Assembly: GCA_900290245.1 (NCBI GenBank)
Contig: OKRB01000094.1
Location: 18,217-64,175, forward strand
Direction: 5' to 3'
DNA: 45,959 nt
Origin: Candidatus Sulfuritelmatomonas gaucii
GTDB lineage: Bacteria; Acidobacteriota; Terriglobia; Terriglobales; Acidobacteriaceae
The position numbers were made by a program, and so were the translations under genes. Of the stretch, positions 17,567 to 26,360 are shown one piece after another. The notes beneath the pieces are model-generated. The model was given only the letters and a program-made list of their open reading frames with translations, had not been told where the DNA came from and ran no database searches. Each line of letters begins with the position of its first letter. Position 1 is the stretch's first letter.

Positions 17567-18286
17567 ATGAAATCGAAGCGTGTGATTCTTTTCTCTGCCC
17601 TTGCTGTGGTCGGCCTCGCCGTGGCGGCGCTGGCCGTGTTCGCCCATCAATCATCGCAGCACTCATCGCAGCAGTCGAGCCAGGATATTCCTGAAGCGCC
17701 CCAGGCAACCGCCGAAGCCACTACAGTTCCCAATGGTCCGTCCGTGGTGATGGATACCTCGATGGGCCGCATTACCTGCCAGTTCTTTCAAAAGCAGGCG
17801 CCGCATGCGGTGGCCAACTTTATCGACCTGGCCGAGGACACAAAGGACTGGACGGACCCGGCAACCAAGAAGATTCAGCACCACAAGCGGTACTACGATA
17901 ACACCACGTTTCACCGCGTCATTCCCGAGTTCATGATTCAGGGCGGCGATCCCACGGGCACGGGGATGGGCGACCCGGGGTACAGCTTCAATGATGAGTT
18001 CGATCCCAACCTGAATTTCGATCGGCCGGGGCGGCTGGCAATGGCCAACAGCGGGCCGAACACGAACGGCAGCCAGTTCTTTATCACCGAGCAGGCTTAC
18101 GATTCGCTCAACCAGCACTACACCATCTTTGGCCAGTGCGACGACGCCAGCGTTGCGGTAGTTAAGGCCATCGCGCGGGTGCAGCGCGACTCCAATGACA
18201 AGCCGCTGACCCCGGTGGTGCTGGAGAAAGTGACGATCGTTCACGAAGGCGAATCGATGCCGCCGGCTCCGAAAAGCAACGATTAG
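17567..18286 (+). CDS. Peptidyl-prolyl cis-trans isomerase, cyclophilin type, exported
   Basis: 239 residues. The N-terminal hydrophobic segment (VILFSALAVVGLAVAALAVF) is a signal peptide or anchor, followed by a Ser/Gln-rich linker. The cyclophilin domain starts near residue 60: VVMDTSMGRITCQFF, TTFHRVIPEFMIQGGDPTGTG (with the catalytic Arg of FHRVI and the Gln of MIQGGD), LAMANSGPNTNGSQFFIT and HYTIFGQ. It should speed proline isomerisation of proteins in the periplasm. A second cyclophilin without a leader follows, suggesting a duplicated pair serving two compartments. The insert TKDWTDPATKKIQHHKRY between the first strand pair and the active site is shared in both paralogues. Confidence 0.94.
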   Translation: MKSKRVILFSALAVVGLAVAALAVFAHQSSQHSSQQSSQDIPEAPQATAEATTVPNGPSVVMDTSMGRITCQFFQKQAPHAVANFIDLAEDTKDWTDPATKKIQHHKRYYDNTTFHRVIPEFMIQGGDPTGTGMGDPGYSFNDEFDPNLNFDRPGRLAMANSGPNTNGSQFFITEQAYDSLNQHYTIFGQCDDASVAVVKAIARVQRDSNDKPLTPVVLEKVTIVHEGESMPPAPKSND

Positions 18287-18373
18287 TTTTCAGCTATCAG
18301 CCGTCAGCCTCATGTAACGATTGGCAATCACGAAAAAACCTAAAGCTGACAGCTGCAAGCTGACGGCTTCTTA
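18287..18373. repeat. Heptanucleotide array D (two inverted arms)
   Basis: It begins on the base after the first cyclophilin stop. The left arm (18287-18314) has units ending in CAG (TTTTCAG, CTATCAG, CCGTCAG). The right arm (18353-18373) is AGCTGAC, AGCTGCA, AGCTGAC: the complementary orientation. The spacer between the arms is about 38 bp. It ends just before the ribosome site of the next gene. Confidence 0.85.
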
Positions 18374-18384
18374 AGGAGCATTTC

Positions 18385-18915
18385 ATGGCACGAGCAGCAG
18401 GAACCTACGCCATCTTCACAACGTCGGAAGGCAAGATTACCGTGCGCCTCTTCGAGAGCGAAGCGCCCATCACCGTCAAGAACTTCATCGAGCTGGCTGA
18501 AGGCGCAAAGGAGTGGTCGCACCCGGCCACACGCGCGAAGTCGAAGGATAAGTTGTATAACGGAACGATCTTTCATCGCGTGATCCCGGATTTCATGATC
18601 CAGGGCGGCGATCCGGCGGGCAATGGCATGGGCGGGCCCGGCTATCGCTTCGAGGACGAGACCAAAGGCTCGCCGCATCGCTTTGACAAGCCTGGCAAGC
18701 TGGCCATGGCCAACTCGGGCCCGAACACGAACGGCAGCCAGTTCTTTATCACCGTTGCGTCGACTGACTGGCTTACCGGCAAACACACCATCTTTGGCGA
18801 AGTGGTCGAGGGGCAGGACATCGTCGTCGCCATCTCCAAGGTCCCGCGGAATGCTCAGGATAAGCCGCACAAGCCGGTGGTGCTGGAATCAGTGGTGATC
18901 GAGCGCGTGGCGTAG
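18385..18915 (+). CDS. Peptidyl-prolyl cis-trans isomerase, cyclophilin type, cytoplasmic
   Basis: 176 residues with no leader. The ATG follows AAGGAG by seven bases. Motifs: IFTTSEGKITVRLFE, TIFHRVIPDFMIQGGDPAGNG, LAMANSGPNTNGSQFFIT and KHTIFGEVVEG; all catalytic residues of bacterial cyclophilins are present. It catalyses Xaa-Pro bond isomerisation in the cytoplasm. The active-site sequences are nearly the same as those of the exported paralogue immediately upstream, so the pair probably arose by tandem duplication followed by gain or loss of the leader. It is 18 bp upstream of the DUF202 gene, so could be co-transcribed with it. Confidence 0.95.
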   Translation: MARAAGTYAIFTTSEGKITVRLFESEAPITVKNFIELAEGAKEWSHPATRAKSKDKLYNGTIFHRVIPDFMIQGGDPAGNGMGGPGYRFEDETKGSPHRFDKPGKLAMANSGPNTNGSQFFITVASTDWLTGKHTIFGEVVEGQDIVVAISKVPRNAQDKPHKPVVLESVVIERVA

Positions 18916-18933
18916 AAGACGGGGCAGCCCACG

Positions 18934-19329
18934 ATGGAGAGGCCCACGGAACCAGAACAGAAGGCGGGACTCAGCGACTTTCTCGCTGCGGAGCGCACCT
19001 TTCTTGCGTGGATTCGCACGGGGCTGGCCCTGATGGGCTTTGGCTTTGTTGTCGCGCGCTTTGGGTTGTTCCTCCAACAGATTCAGGCGTTTCGCGCAAC
19101 GGCCCCGCAAAGAGGCTACGGGCTGTCGCTGTGGTTTGGCACGGCGCTGATTTTGGCGGGCGTTCTCTTGAACATTCTCGCCGGCTCTCGTCACCTGAAA
19201 CTGGTGAGGCAGCTGGACGGCGGAGAGATTCCGCGCAGCCACCCGGTTGCGCAGGCAGTGGCGCTTGCTTTCTTTCTGGCTGCAGTTGGGCTGGCGATGT
19301 CGATATATTTTGTTTCGATCCGTGAGTGA
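18934..19329 (+). CDS. DUF202 (YidH-type) membrane protein
   Basis: 131 residues. The N-terminal signature LAAERTFLAWIRTGLALMGFGFVVAR is diagnostic of DUF202. Three membrane helices are visible (about 28-52, 70-90 and 106-128), with a short cytoplasmic tail. YidH-like proteins are small inner-membrane proteins of unknown function; a related domain occurs in the VTC polyphosphate complex of yeast. It lies 18 bp after the cyclophilin gene and 40 bp before DUF302, all on one strand. No substrate can be inferred. Confidence 0.9.
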   Translation: MERPTEPEQKAGLSDFLAAERTFLAWIRTGLALMGFGFVVARFGLFLQQIQAFRATAPQRGYGLSLWFGTALILAGVLLNILAGSRHLKLVRQLDGGEIPRSHPVAQAVALAFFLAAVGLAMSIYFVSIRE

Positions 19330-19369
19330 GATTTTCGGCTGATACCTTGTGAAGAGAATAGAGGTGCAC

Positions 19370-19765
19370 ATGGCGGGGAGTTTTCACGGAATTATCGATG
19401 TGGCGAGCCAGCACTCTTTGGATGATACGGTGGAGCGGCTGCGAGGAATTCTCGCTGCGAAGGGAGTGACGCTGTTTGCGCTGGTGGATCACAGCGGAGA
19501 GGCGGCCAAGGTGGGCATGAAGATGCGCCCGACGAAGTTGCTGATCTTCGGAAGCCCAAAGGCGGGCACACCTGTGATGCTGGCCGCGCCAAGCATCGCC
19601 ATCGATCTGCCACTGAAGATTCTTGTATGGGAAGACGAAACGGGAAAGGCCTGGGTCTCGTACAACGCTCCCGCTTATTTGCAGGACCGGCACAATGTGC
19701 CCGGTGACCTTATGCCGAATCTCGGCGTGGTGGAAGCGCTGGCCGCGAAGGCCGCTGGTGAGTAG
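19370..19765 (+). CDS. DUF302 family protein
   Basis: 131 residues from ATG 19370, which has GAGG five bases upstream; in-frame GTGs at 19349 and 19364 are less likely. Core: QHSLDDTVERLRGILAAKGV, LFALVDHSGEAAKVG, PTKLLIFGSPKAGTPVM, A-P-S-I-A-I-D-L-P-L-K and VWEDETGKAWVSYN. This is the typical DUF302 alpha/beta fold, a small soluble domain found alone or fused to membrane proteins; function not established. The next gene (DUF2264) starts five bases later. Co-occurrence with DUF202 and DUF2264 here seems to be neighbourhood rather than a known pathway. Confidence 0.9.
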   Translation: MAGSFHGIIDVASQHSLDDTVERLRGILAAKGVTLFALVDHSGEAAKVGMKMRPTKLLIFGSPKAGTPVMLAAPSIAIDLPLKILVWEDETGKAWVSYNAPAYLQDRHNVPGDLMPNLGVVEALAAKAAGE

Positions 19766-19770
19766 GAGCC

Positions 19771-21051
19771 ATGGGATCTAGGGAGACGCGGCGAGATTTT
19801 CTGAAGAGCACCCTGCTGGCGACGGCGCCGTTGATGGTGGGCCCTGCAGCGCACGCAACGGCGTCTGCTGCTGAACTGCAGTCTAAAACACCTGCCGGAA
19901 GCGACCGCGAGAAGTGGCTCGCGATCGTGGAGCGCGTTTCGCAGCCGGTGCTCGAAGCCATCAGCCAGCAAAAGCTGCGCGCAACGATGCCTGTTGAAGC
20001 AGCCGCGGGACTGGTGGAAGCGCGGAGCAAGTCAACGCATCTTGAAGCCGTCGGACGCCTTCTGTCGGGACTGGCGCCATGGCTTGATGCCGAGCCAAGC
20101 GGCGACGCTGCCGAAGAGGCACTGCGCAAACGCTACCGTGAGTGGGCGCGGCTGGCCATTCGTTACGGCACCGATGCGCATTCGCCCGATGCGCTCAACT
20201 TCGGAACCAATCATCAGTCATTAGTGGATGCCGCTCTTCTGGCGCTGGCTGTTTTGCGCGCGCCCAATCAACTTTGGGGCAAGCTGGACAAACCAACGCA
20301 GGAGAACCTGGTGCGGTCGCTCACCGCGACGCGAAAGCTCCAACCGGGCCTCAACAACTGGGTGCTCTTCAGCGCCACAATCGAGGCTTTCTTCTGCAAA
20401 TTTGGCCAGCAATGGGACGCCACGCCTATCGACTTTGCGCTACGCAAGCTCCAGGAGTGGTACAAAGGCGACGGCATGTATGGTGACGGGCCATGGTTCC
20501 ACTGGGACTACTACAACAGCTTCGTCATTCAGCCCATGATGCTGAATATTCTGGATGCAGTGCGCCCGGTGACCGACCGCTGGGAGACACTGCGCAAGCC
20601 CGTCGAGGCGCGTGCGCAGCGCTACGCCGCGATCGAGGAACGGCTCATCAGCCCTGAAGGAACGTTTCCTCCCATCGGGCGGTCGCTCGCATATCGTTTC
20701 GGCGCATTGCACCACCTTGCCGAGATGGCATTGCGGCGCGACCTGCCCGAGGGGGTGCATCCCGCGCAAGTGCGATGTGCCATGACGGCGGTGATGACGC
20801 GAATGATTGCAGCCGAGGGAACCTTCGACAGCAAAGGTTGGCTGACCATCGGCTTTGCCGGCCACCAGCCGGCGATCGGCGACGGCTATATCTCTACGGG
20901 GAGTTGCTATCTCTGCGCTGCGGCGTGGCTGCCGCTGGGATTGCCCGTGACGGACGAGTTTTGGAGCGCACCGGCCGAGCCCTGGACTGCGCAGAAGGCA
21001 TGGGGCGGAGTCAATATCAAGGCTGATCACGCGATTCGAGATTCGGTGTAG
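19771..21051 (+). CDS. DUF2264 family protein with Tat-type leader
   Basis: 426 residues. The leader has a twin-arginine motif (R-R-D-F-L-K-S) and a hydrophobic stretch, so export by Tat is likely. DUF2264 features: the helical N-terminal half ending in F-G-T-N-H-Q-S-L-V-D, NNWVLFSATIEAFF, Y-K-G-D-G-M-Y-G-D-G-P, HWDYYNSFVIQPM, SPEGTFPPIGRSLAYRFGA and GYISTGSCYLC. The family has an (alpha/alpha) barrel like unsaturated-glucuronyl or heparinase-type sugar-active enzymes and is thought to act on polysaccharide, but this is inferred from fold. The last 35 bases overlap the recQ gene, which is on the other strand: a 3'-3' overlap of coding sequence. Confidence 0.9.
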   Translation: MGSRETRRDFLKSTLLATAPLMVGPAAHATASAAELQSKTPAGSDREKWLAIVERVSQPVLEAISQQKLRATMPVEAAAGLVEARSKSTHLEAVGRLLSGLAPWLDAEPSGDAAEEALRKRYREWARLAIRYGTDAHSPDALNFGTNHQSLVDAALLALAVLRAPNQLWGKLDKPTQENLVRSLTATRKLQPGLNNWVLFSATIEAFFCKFGQQWDATPIDFALRKLQEWYKGDGMYGDGPWFHWDYYNSFVIQPMMLNILDAVRPVTDRWETLRKPVEARAQRYAAIEERLISPEGTFPPIGRSLAYRFGALHHLAEMALRRDLPEGVHPAQVRCAMTAVMTRMIAAEGTFDSKGWLTIGFAGHQPAIGDGYISTGSCYLCAAAWLPLGLPVTDEFWSAPAEPWTAQKAWGGVNIKADHAIRDSV

Positions 21052-23155
21052 TCCCCAATTCCGCTGCGCACAGTTGCAGAATGGCCGCACCAAATTTTTC
21101 TACCTTGGCAGGGCCGATGCCATCGATCGCGAGCAACTGGTCAGGATGCGCGGGCCGCGTAAGGGCGATCGCGTTCAGCGTTCGATCGTGCAAGACAACG
21201 TAGGCGGGGACACCGAGACGCTTCGCTTCGACGATTCGCCACTCGCGCAAACGCACCGCCAGGTGCTCCGATTCAGGAGTTGCAACAGCGAGAGGCGCAT
21301 CCGATGGCGCATTCGCCGCCGCCCGATTGGCAGGCGGGCCAGGACGCTTGCTGCGAGTCGGCGTTGCGGGCAGCGACCTGAACTCTTCAACGATGCCGTC
21401 ACCCATGAGGAGCGCAAATGAAGCGCCTGGGCGCCTGTCATGCCCTGCGCGCGTCAAACGTACCTTGCGAAAGCGAATGATCTCGCCGTTCTTTTCGAAC
21501 TCATCCTCTTCAATCTCGATGAGGCCCGCCTGAACCATTGCAGCAAGCAGACCATCGAATTCCTTGCGGCTCAATCTGCTGACGAGGTCGAGGCCCTTTT
21601 GCAGCGTGCCGGCTGCTTTATGGTCGACGCCGCATAGTTCGTCCACAATCTGATCCGCGATGCGGAGCTCTGCCGCAGTGACGCGCCGGAACTGGCGCAG
21701 GATTGCTCCCGCAGGGTCGCACACGTCGCATTTCCCGCAGGGCCGGCCGGCATCTTCAGAATCACCAAAGTGCCGCACCAGCGCAGACATACGGCACTGG
21801 CACGACTCAGTGAAGCGAACGACCTTGTCCAGTTGCTCGGCGCGAACCTGCATCTGGATGGAGTAAGTGTTCTTCCAGCCGGATCGGCCGAGGGTGACGG
21901 AGCCGCCGAAGTCCACATGCGCGCCCTGATGGATCTGCAACTTCTCGAGCGCTTTGTCGAATGCCTCCTCATCAAGCTCCGCCTTTGCGCGCAAATCTTC
22001 CACGGGCTGCGGATGCGCGCTCAGCATTGCGAAGACCCGGGTGAGGTGTTCGACCGGAGGATAGTCGCGGTTGAGGAAAAAATCCTGCGTGCGCTGATCG
22101 GCATAGGAGTGCATCAGAAAAGTCCGGCTTGGCGCGCCGTCGCGCCCTGCACGGCCGATTTCCTGGTAGTAGTTTTCGAGAGCTCCAGGCAAGCCGGCGT
22201 GAACCACCGTCCGAATGTTTGGCTTGTCGATGCCCATGCCGAATGCGATGGTGGCGACCACGACTTCGAGCTCTCCTGCCTGGAAGGCGGTCTGCACACG
22301 TTCGCGCGTTACAGGGTCAAGACCGGCATGGTACGCCGCGGCGGGCATCGCGCGTGAAAGATCCCCTGCCAGCGACTCTGACTGCTTGCGGGAGACCGCG
22401 TAAACAATGGCGGGGCGGCGCGCGGGGTCAGACAGGAGCTTGAATATGGCCGGTGCGCGCTCCGGCACCGGGACCTCGACAACTTCGATGGCGAGATTCT
22501 CGCGCCGGAATCCGTGAATGAACGCGAGCGGATTTGTCATCCCCAATTGCGCGACAATATCTTTCTGCACAGCGGACGTGGCAGTGGCAGTGAGCGCGAA
22601 AATGGGTGCTGGATCCGGCGCGTCGCGCAACGCGGGCAGATACTGGCCCAGCGTGCGGTAATCGGGGCGGAAGTCGTGGCCCCACTGCGAAATGCAATGT
22701 GCTTCGTCAATGGCGATGAGCGCAAGCTTTCGTTTGGCCAGCATCTCAGGGAAGCCGTTCACACGCAACCGTTCGGGAGCGATGAAGAGGAATTGGAGCG
22801 ATCCGTTGAGGTAATCTGCGCACGCTTTTCTCGCGTCTGCGCGATCCAGGCCTGAATGAATGCGCGCAACCCGCAGGCCCAGCGCGGAAAGCTTGGCTGC
22901 CTGATCTTCCATGAGAGAGATGAGCGGAGAAACGACCAGCGCAGTTCCGCCGCGCGCGATGGCCGGCAACTGATAGCAAAGCGACTTCCCTGCCCCCGTG
23001 GGCATCACAAGCAGCAGATCGCGGCCAGCGATGGCAGCGCGGCATACGGGCTCTTGCCCGGGACGAAACGTTGTGAAGCCGAAGATGGCCTGGAGCAGTT
23101 CCGCCGGCGTATTCGAAGAAAGATCCACGGTCGATAGGAGGGCGTATATCTGCAT
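21017..23155 (-). CDS. recQ: ATP-dependent DNA helicase RecQ
   Basis: 712 residues from ATG 23155; the frame extends to a TTG at 23203 that would overlap the MFS start and is not favoured. Superfamily 2 motifs: FRPGQEPVCRAAIAGRDLLL (Q motif), MPTGAGKS (Walker A), IAIDEAHCISQWGHDFRPDY (DEAH and aromatic-rich loop), FALTATAT, Y-A-V-S-R-K, ATIAFGMGIDKPNIRTV and Y-Y-Q-E-I-G-R-A-G-R-D-G. The RQC zinc site CQCRMSAL...CGKCDVC follows, then a winged helix, and a C-terminal HRDC domain (LRERRIV-like start, HPDQLLAIDGIGPAKVEKFG). It unwinds 3'-5' in recombination repair. The protein is longer than E. coli RecQ (about 610) because of a Pro/Ala-rich linker before HRDC. Confidence 0.94.
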   Translation of the reverse strand: MQIYALLSTVDLSSNTPAELLQAIFGFTTFRPGQEPVCRAAIAGRDLLLVMPTGAGKSLCYQLPAIARGGTALVVSPLISLMEDQAAKLSALGLRVARIHSGLDRADARKACADYLNGSLQFLFIAPERLRVNGFPEMLAKRKLALIAIDEAHCISQWGHDFRPDYRTLGQYLPALRDAPDPAPIFALTATATSAVQKDIVAQLGMTNPLAFIHGFRRENLAIEVVEVPVPERAPAIFKLLSDPARRPAIVYAVSRKQSESLAGDLSRAMPAAAYHAGLDPVTRERVQTAFQAGELEVVVATIAFGMGIDKPNIRTVVHAGLPGALENYYQEIGRAGRDGAPSRTFLMHSYADQRTQDFFLNRDYPPVEHLTRVFAMLSAHPQPVEDLRAKAELDEEAFDKALEKLQIHQGAHVDFGGSVTLGRSGWKNTYSIQMQVRAEQLDKVVRFTESCQCRMSALVRHFGDSEDAGRPCGKCDVCDPAGAILRQFRRVTAAELRIADQIVDELCGVDHKAAGTLQKGLDLVSRLSRKEFDGLLAAMVQAGLIEIEEDEFEKNGEIIRFRKVRLTRAGHDRRPGASFALLMGDGIVEEFRSLPATPTRSKRPGPPANRAAANAPSDAPLAVATPESEHLAVRLREWRIVEAKRLGVPAYVVLHDRTLNAIALTRPAHPDQLLAIDGIGPAKVEKFGAAILQLCAAELGTTPNLESRDQP

Positions 23156-23197
23156 CAACTGTACAAGAAAGGGATCAGCAAAGGAAGATAGAGTGAG

Positions 23198-24571
23198 ATG
23201 CAACCAGACGGGCCCGAGCGCGAAACAAAGAGTCTTGCAGCGCCAGGCATTTCACACGCGTGGCGCGCTCTGCGGCATCGCAATTTCAGACTGTTTTTCG
23301 GCGGGCAAACCATCTCGCTCATCGGAACGTGGATGACGCGGATCGCCACGGCGTGGCTGGTGTACCGGCTTACCAAGTCGGCCCTGCTGCTGGGCACGGT
23401 GAGTTTCTCCGGGCAGATCCCCACATTTCTCATCGCGCCCTTCGCCGGTGTCTGGGTTGACCGTCTCAATCGCCGAAAGGTGCTGGTGTGGACGCAGACG
23501 CTGGCCATGGTGCAGTCGTTCGCGCTGGCGGCGCTGACTCTCTCCGGCCACATCACAGTCGGCTGGATTTTTGGGCTCGCCGTGATGCAGGGCGTGATCA
23601 ACGCGTTCGACATGCCCGGCCGCCAGGCATTCATGGTGCAGATGGTGGGCGACCGCGCCGACCTGGGCAACGCCATCGCCATCAATTCGTCGATGGTAAA
23701 CATGGCACGCCTGATCGGACCATCACTGGCCGGCCTGGTGATCGCAGCGACGAACGAGGGATGGTGCTTCTTCATCGATGGTGTCAGCTACATTGCGGTC
23801 ATCGCGTCGCTGCTGATGATGCGGCTGGATATTCCCGCGGTACAGCGCGTAGCCACCTCGACCTTCCATGAATTGAAGGAGGGCTGGAGCTATGTTTCGA
23901 GCTTTCTGCCCATCAAGACAATCCTGATGCTGTTTGCTCTGGTCAGTCTGATGGGGATGCCTTTTGTTGTGCTCATGCCCATCTTTGCGGCTAAGGTGCT
24001 GCATGGCGGCCCGCATACCCTGGGATTCCTGATGGGCGCAATGGGCGTGGGCGCGCTGATCTCCGCGCTATCGCTTGCCGCGCGCAAGACGGTGCGCGGG
24101 CTGATCCGCATGATTCCGCTGGCAGCGGGGGTCTTCGGACTGGGGCTGATCGGGTTCGGGCTGTCGGGTGTTTTCTGGCTTTCGATGCTGATGGTGCTGA
24201 TTGCGGGCATGGGCATGATGCAGGGAATGGCCGCGAGCAACACCATCATCCAGACGCTGGTGAGCGAAGACAAGCGCGGACGCGTAATGAGCTACTACAC
24301 CATGGCGTTTGTGGGCATGGCCCCGTTTGGAAGCCTGCTCGCAGGGACCATGGCGAGCGGCATCCCGCCGGTGCCGATGTGGATTGTGGCGGGACCGGTG
24401 CTGACCGGCGCGCAGTGGACGGTGATGATCAACGGTGCCTTTGTGGTGCTGGGCGCGGCGTGGTTTTTTACGCGGCTGCCCGCGCTGCGGAAGGTGGTGC
24501 GGCCCATCTACCAGGAGATGGGGATTATTCCCGCGGCGCAAGAGATGGCGGCGGAACAGGTGCAGTCGTAG
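23198..24571 (+). CDS. MFS exporter, MFS_3 / EntS-like
   Basis: 457 residues. The start H-A-W-R-A-L-R-H-R-N-F-R-L-F-F-G-G-Q and WMTRIATAWLVYRLT are typical of the MFS_3 family (EntS, and tetracycline- or macrolide-exporter relatives). The loop 2-3 motif is FAGVWVDRLNRRKVL. Twelve membrane helices can be placed; the second half has the FVVLMPIFAAKVLHGG and GLGLIGFGLSG segments. It likely exports a siderophore, drug or other small molecule; the substrate cannot be read. It is divergent from recQ with only 42 bp between start codons, so the two promoters must overlap. Its 3' end is followed after four bases by heptad array E. Confidence 0.92.
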   Translation: MQPDGPERETKSLAAPGISHAWRALRHRNFRLFFGGQTISLIGTWMTRIATAWLVYRLTKSALLLGTVSFSGQIPTFLIAPFAGVWVDRLNRRKVLVWTQTLAMVQSFALAALTLSGHITVGWIFGLAVMQGVINAFDMPGRQAFMVQMVGDRADLGNAIAINSSMVNMARLIGPSLAGLVIAATNEGWCFFIDGVSYIAVIASLLMMRLDIPAVQRVATSTFHELKEGWSYVSSFLPIKTILMLFALVSLMGMPFVVLMPIFAAKVLHGGPHTLGFLMGAMGVGALISALSLAARKTVRGLIRMIPLAAGVFGLGLIGFGLSGVFWLSMLMVLIAGMGMMQGMAASNTIIQTLVSEDKRGRVMSYYTMAFVGMAPFGSLLAGTMASGIPPVPMWIVAGPVLTGAQWTVMINGAFVVLGAAWFFTRLPALRKVVRPIYQEMGIIPAAQEMAAEQVQS

Positions 24572-24575
24572 AGAC

Positions 24576-24673
24576 AGCTTCTAGCTGCTCGCTCCTAGCT
24601 TCTAGCTCGTTGCTCGTAGCTGGTAGCTTGTAGCTCATGGCCAGCCGCTGCCGGCTAAAGGCTACCGGCTTCA
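24576..24673. repeat. Heptanucleotide array E, 14 units, spanning a convergent gap
   Basis: Fourteen 7-bp units in unbroken register (AGCTTCT, AGCTGCT, CGCTCCT, AGCTTCT, AGCTCGT and so on to GGCTACC, GGCTTCA). It starts four bases after the MFS stop, and the last three bases are the stop codon of the isomerase-like gene on the minus strand. It is the longest array and fills the entire intergenic space. Confidence 0.92.
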
Positions 24674-26341
24674 CTGCGTAACGCCGCAGAGATGGACCTG
24701 GATGCCGAGTTCGGCAAGCGTTGCAGCTTTGGTTGCGAGCGCGTTGTCTGCGACGTCAGAGCTGGGCGCATAGGCCACGTTGACGTGGTTGGCGCGATGC
24801 CGGGCCATCATCTGGTTCTGGCTCACGCCATGCAGCACTGTGTGAACAATCGGCCATTGCACCGTGGTTTCGCGCCAGCGGCGCTCGGTTTCGGCAGCAG
24901 GCAGGCTGACCACTGTGCCGCGGCCTAGGTCGGCGTGCAGCGCGCCACCCTCGACAAACACACGGCTCCATACGATCTCGCCGGGCTTGCCGATTCCCTT
25001 GAGCGATCCGCCGCCGAGCGGAAAATACATGGCCGGTTGCCGCTCACTCGTCGCGCCCGCATAGCCGCCCACAAAGTGGTTGGCCGGCGCCGCGCCGGAG
25101 ATCTGCAGCAGCCAGACAAAGGCGTCGATCTTCTCAGGGCCGCCGGCACTGTTGCCCGATCCGTTGGCGCCCGCGCCTTTGTAGTGCTCGCCCCAGCGCA
25201 CGTCATGCAGCGTGGTCGAGGGATCGAGGCCAAGCGCCTTCCAGCATTTGCTGGTGATCAGAGCGTCAACGCCTGCGCACTCGTCAACTTCATTAAAGTG
25301 CACCAGCGGGCCGCCAGCAAACAACCCTTCTTTGCTTCCCTCGGCAAACACCGGCGGCCGATCGCTGTTGTTCAACATGCCTTCGGCCAAATCGGAGGCG
25401 GGCACCATGTCTTTGAGCCCCTGCTGGTACTGAATACCGACGGCGTCGCAGCCGAACTCATGCGCGATGCGGACCGCGGCGATGTACATCCTGCACTGAT
25501 CGAGGACCTGATCGAGCGTGAGCTCCGTCGCCGGATCCTTGCCGAAAGCAAACTTGACGCCCTTCGCAACCAGCCAGTCGTAGACGGCTCTGGCTTCAGC
25601 GTCGCTGACCGCGCGCATCTTGGCCACAAGCGCCGACTGGCTAAGCCGCTCTTTGAATACCCCCGCCGGATTCAGCAACTCGTCGTCGATGATGGCGTTG
25701 TACATGCCCATGCAGCCTTCATCGAAAATCCCCATGATGGCTTTACGGTATTTCAGATCGGAGGCAAGTTGCGCGCCGAGTTGAGCACTTGCCGCAGGCA
25801 GCTTGCTCTTGTCGAGCGGATGGACGTGCGAGAGATCGTGCGTGATCTTTCCTGTCTGCAGCCATTCGTCGAGAGCTTTTTGAAAATAGGCATCGGTAAA
25901 ATCCTTGCTCCAGATCGATGAGAATGGCTTGCCGGCCTTGATCAGCGAGCCATTCAGATTCAGCAGGCCAACCAGGCCAGGCCATTGACCTGACCAGTTC
26001 GCCACCGTCAAGATCGGGCCGCGATGGCTGCGCAGGCCCGGAAGCACATGATGACTGTATTGCCAGGCCGCCGTGGCAAACACCAGCCGAGCCTCGGGAT
26101 GAATCTTCATGAAGACGTCCATCCCCATGCGCTGCGAGGAGATGAAGCCGTGCTTTTCTTTTTCGCTATAAGCATGGGCGCGGATCAACTTGAAGCCCTT
26201 TTGCGCGAAGGCCGCGGTCAGCTTCTCTTCCATGTCACGCTGCGCGGGCCAACACACCTGGTTGGCACTCTGGCGCAGGTCGCCGCTGGTGATCAGAAGC
26301 ACTTCATTCGCGGCGGGTTTTGGTATTTCGAAGTTCCCCAT
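24671..26341 (-). CDS. L-fucose/L-arabinose isomerase-like protein
   Basis: 556 residues from ATG 26341; the open frame reaches 26482 but the extension covers the operator repeats and looks non-coding. Motifs of the FucI/AraI superfamily: LLITSGDLRQSANQVCWPAQ, NWSGQWPGLVGLLNLNGSL, GIFDEGCMGMYNAIIDDELLN, FGCDAVGIQYQQGLKD, HFVGGYAG and near the C terminus RHRANHVNV, equivalent to the His-containing end of FucI. It probably converts an aldose to a ketose, but sequence identity to true FucI looks low and metal ligands are only partly clear, so it may act on another sugar or be an isomerase-like lyase. A double LacI-type operator upstream points to control by a sugar. Divergent from the alpha/beta hydrolase gene. 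Confidence 0.8.
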   Translation of the reverse strand: MGNFEIPKPAANEVLLITSGDLRQSANQVCWPAQRDMEEKLTAAFAQKGFKLIRAHAYSEKEKHGFISSQRMGMDVFMKIHPEARLVFATAAWQYSHHVLPGLRSHRGPILTVANWSGQWPGLVGLLNLNGSLIKAGKPFSSIWSKDFTDAYFQKALDEWLQTGKITHDLSHVHPLDKSKLPAASAQLGAQLASDLKYRKAIMGIFDEGCMGMYNAIIDDELLNPAGVFKERLSQSALVAKMRAVSDAEARAVYDWLVAKGVKFAFGKDPATELTLDQVLDQCRMYIAAVRIAHEFGCDAVGIQYQQGLKDMVPASDLAEGMLNNSDRPPVFAEGSKEGLFAGGPLVHFNEVDECAGVDALITSKCWKALGLDPSTTLHDVRWGEHYKGAGANGSGNSAGGPEKIDAFVWLLQISGAAPANHFVGGYAGATSERQPAMYFPLGGGSLKGIGKPGEIVWSRVFVEGGALHADLGRGTVVSLPAAETERRWRETTVQWPIVHTVLHGVSQNQMMARHRANHVNVAYAPSSDVADNALATKAATLAELGIQVHLCGVTQ

Positions 26342-26360
26342 TGCCTTTTCGATCCCTTTT

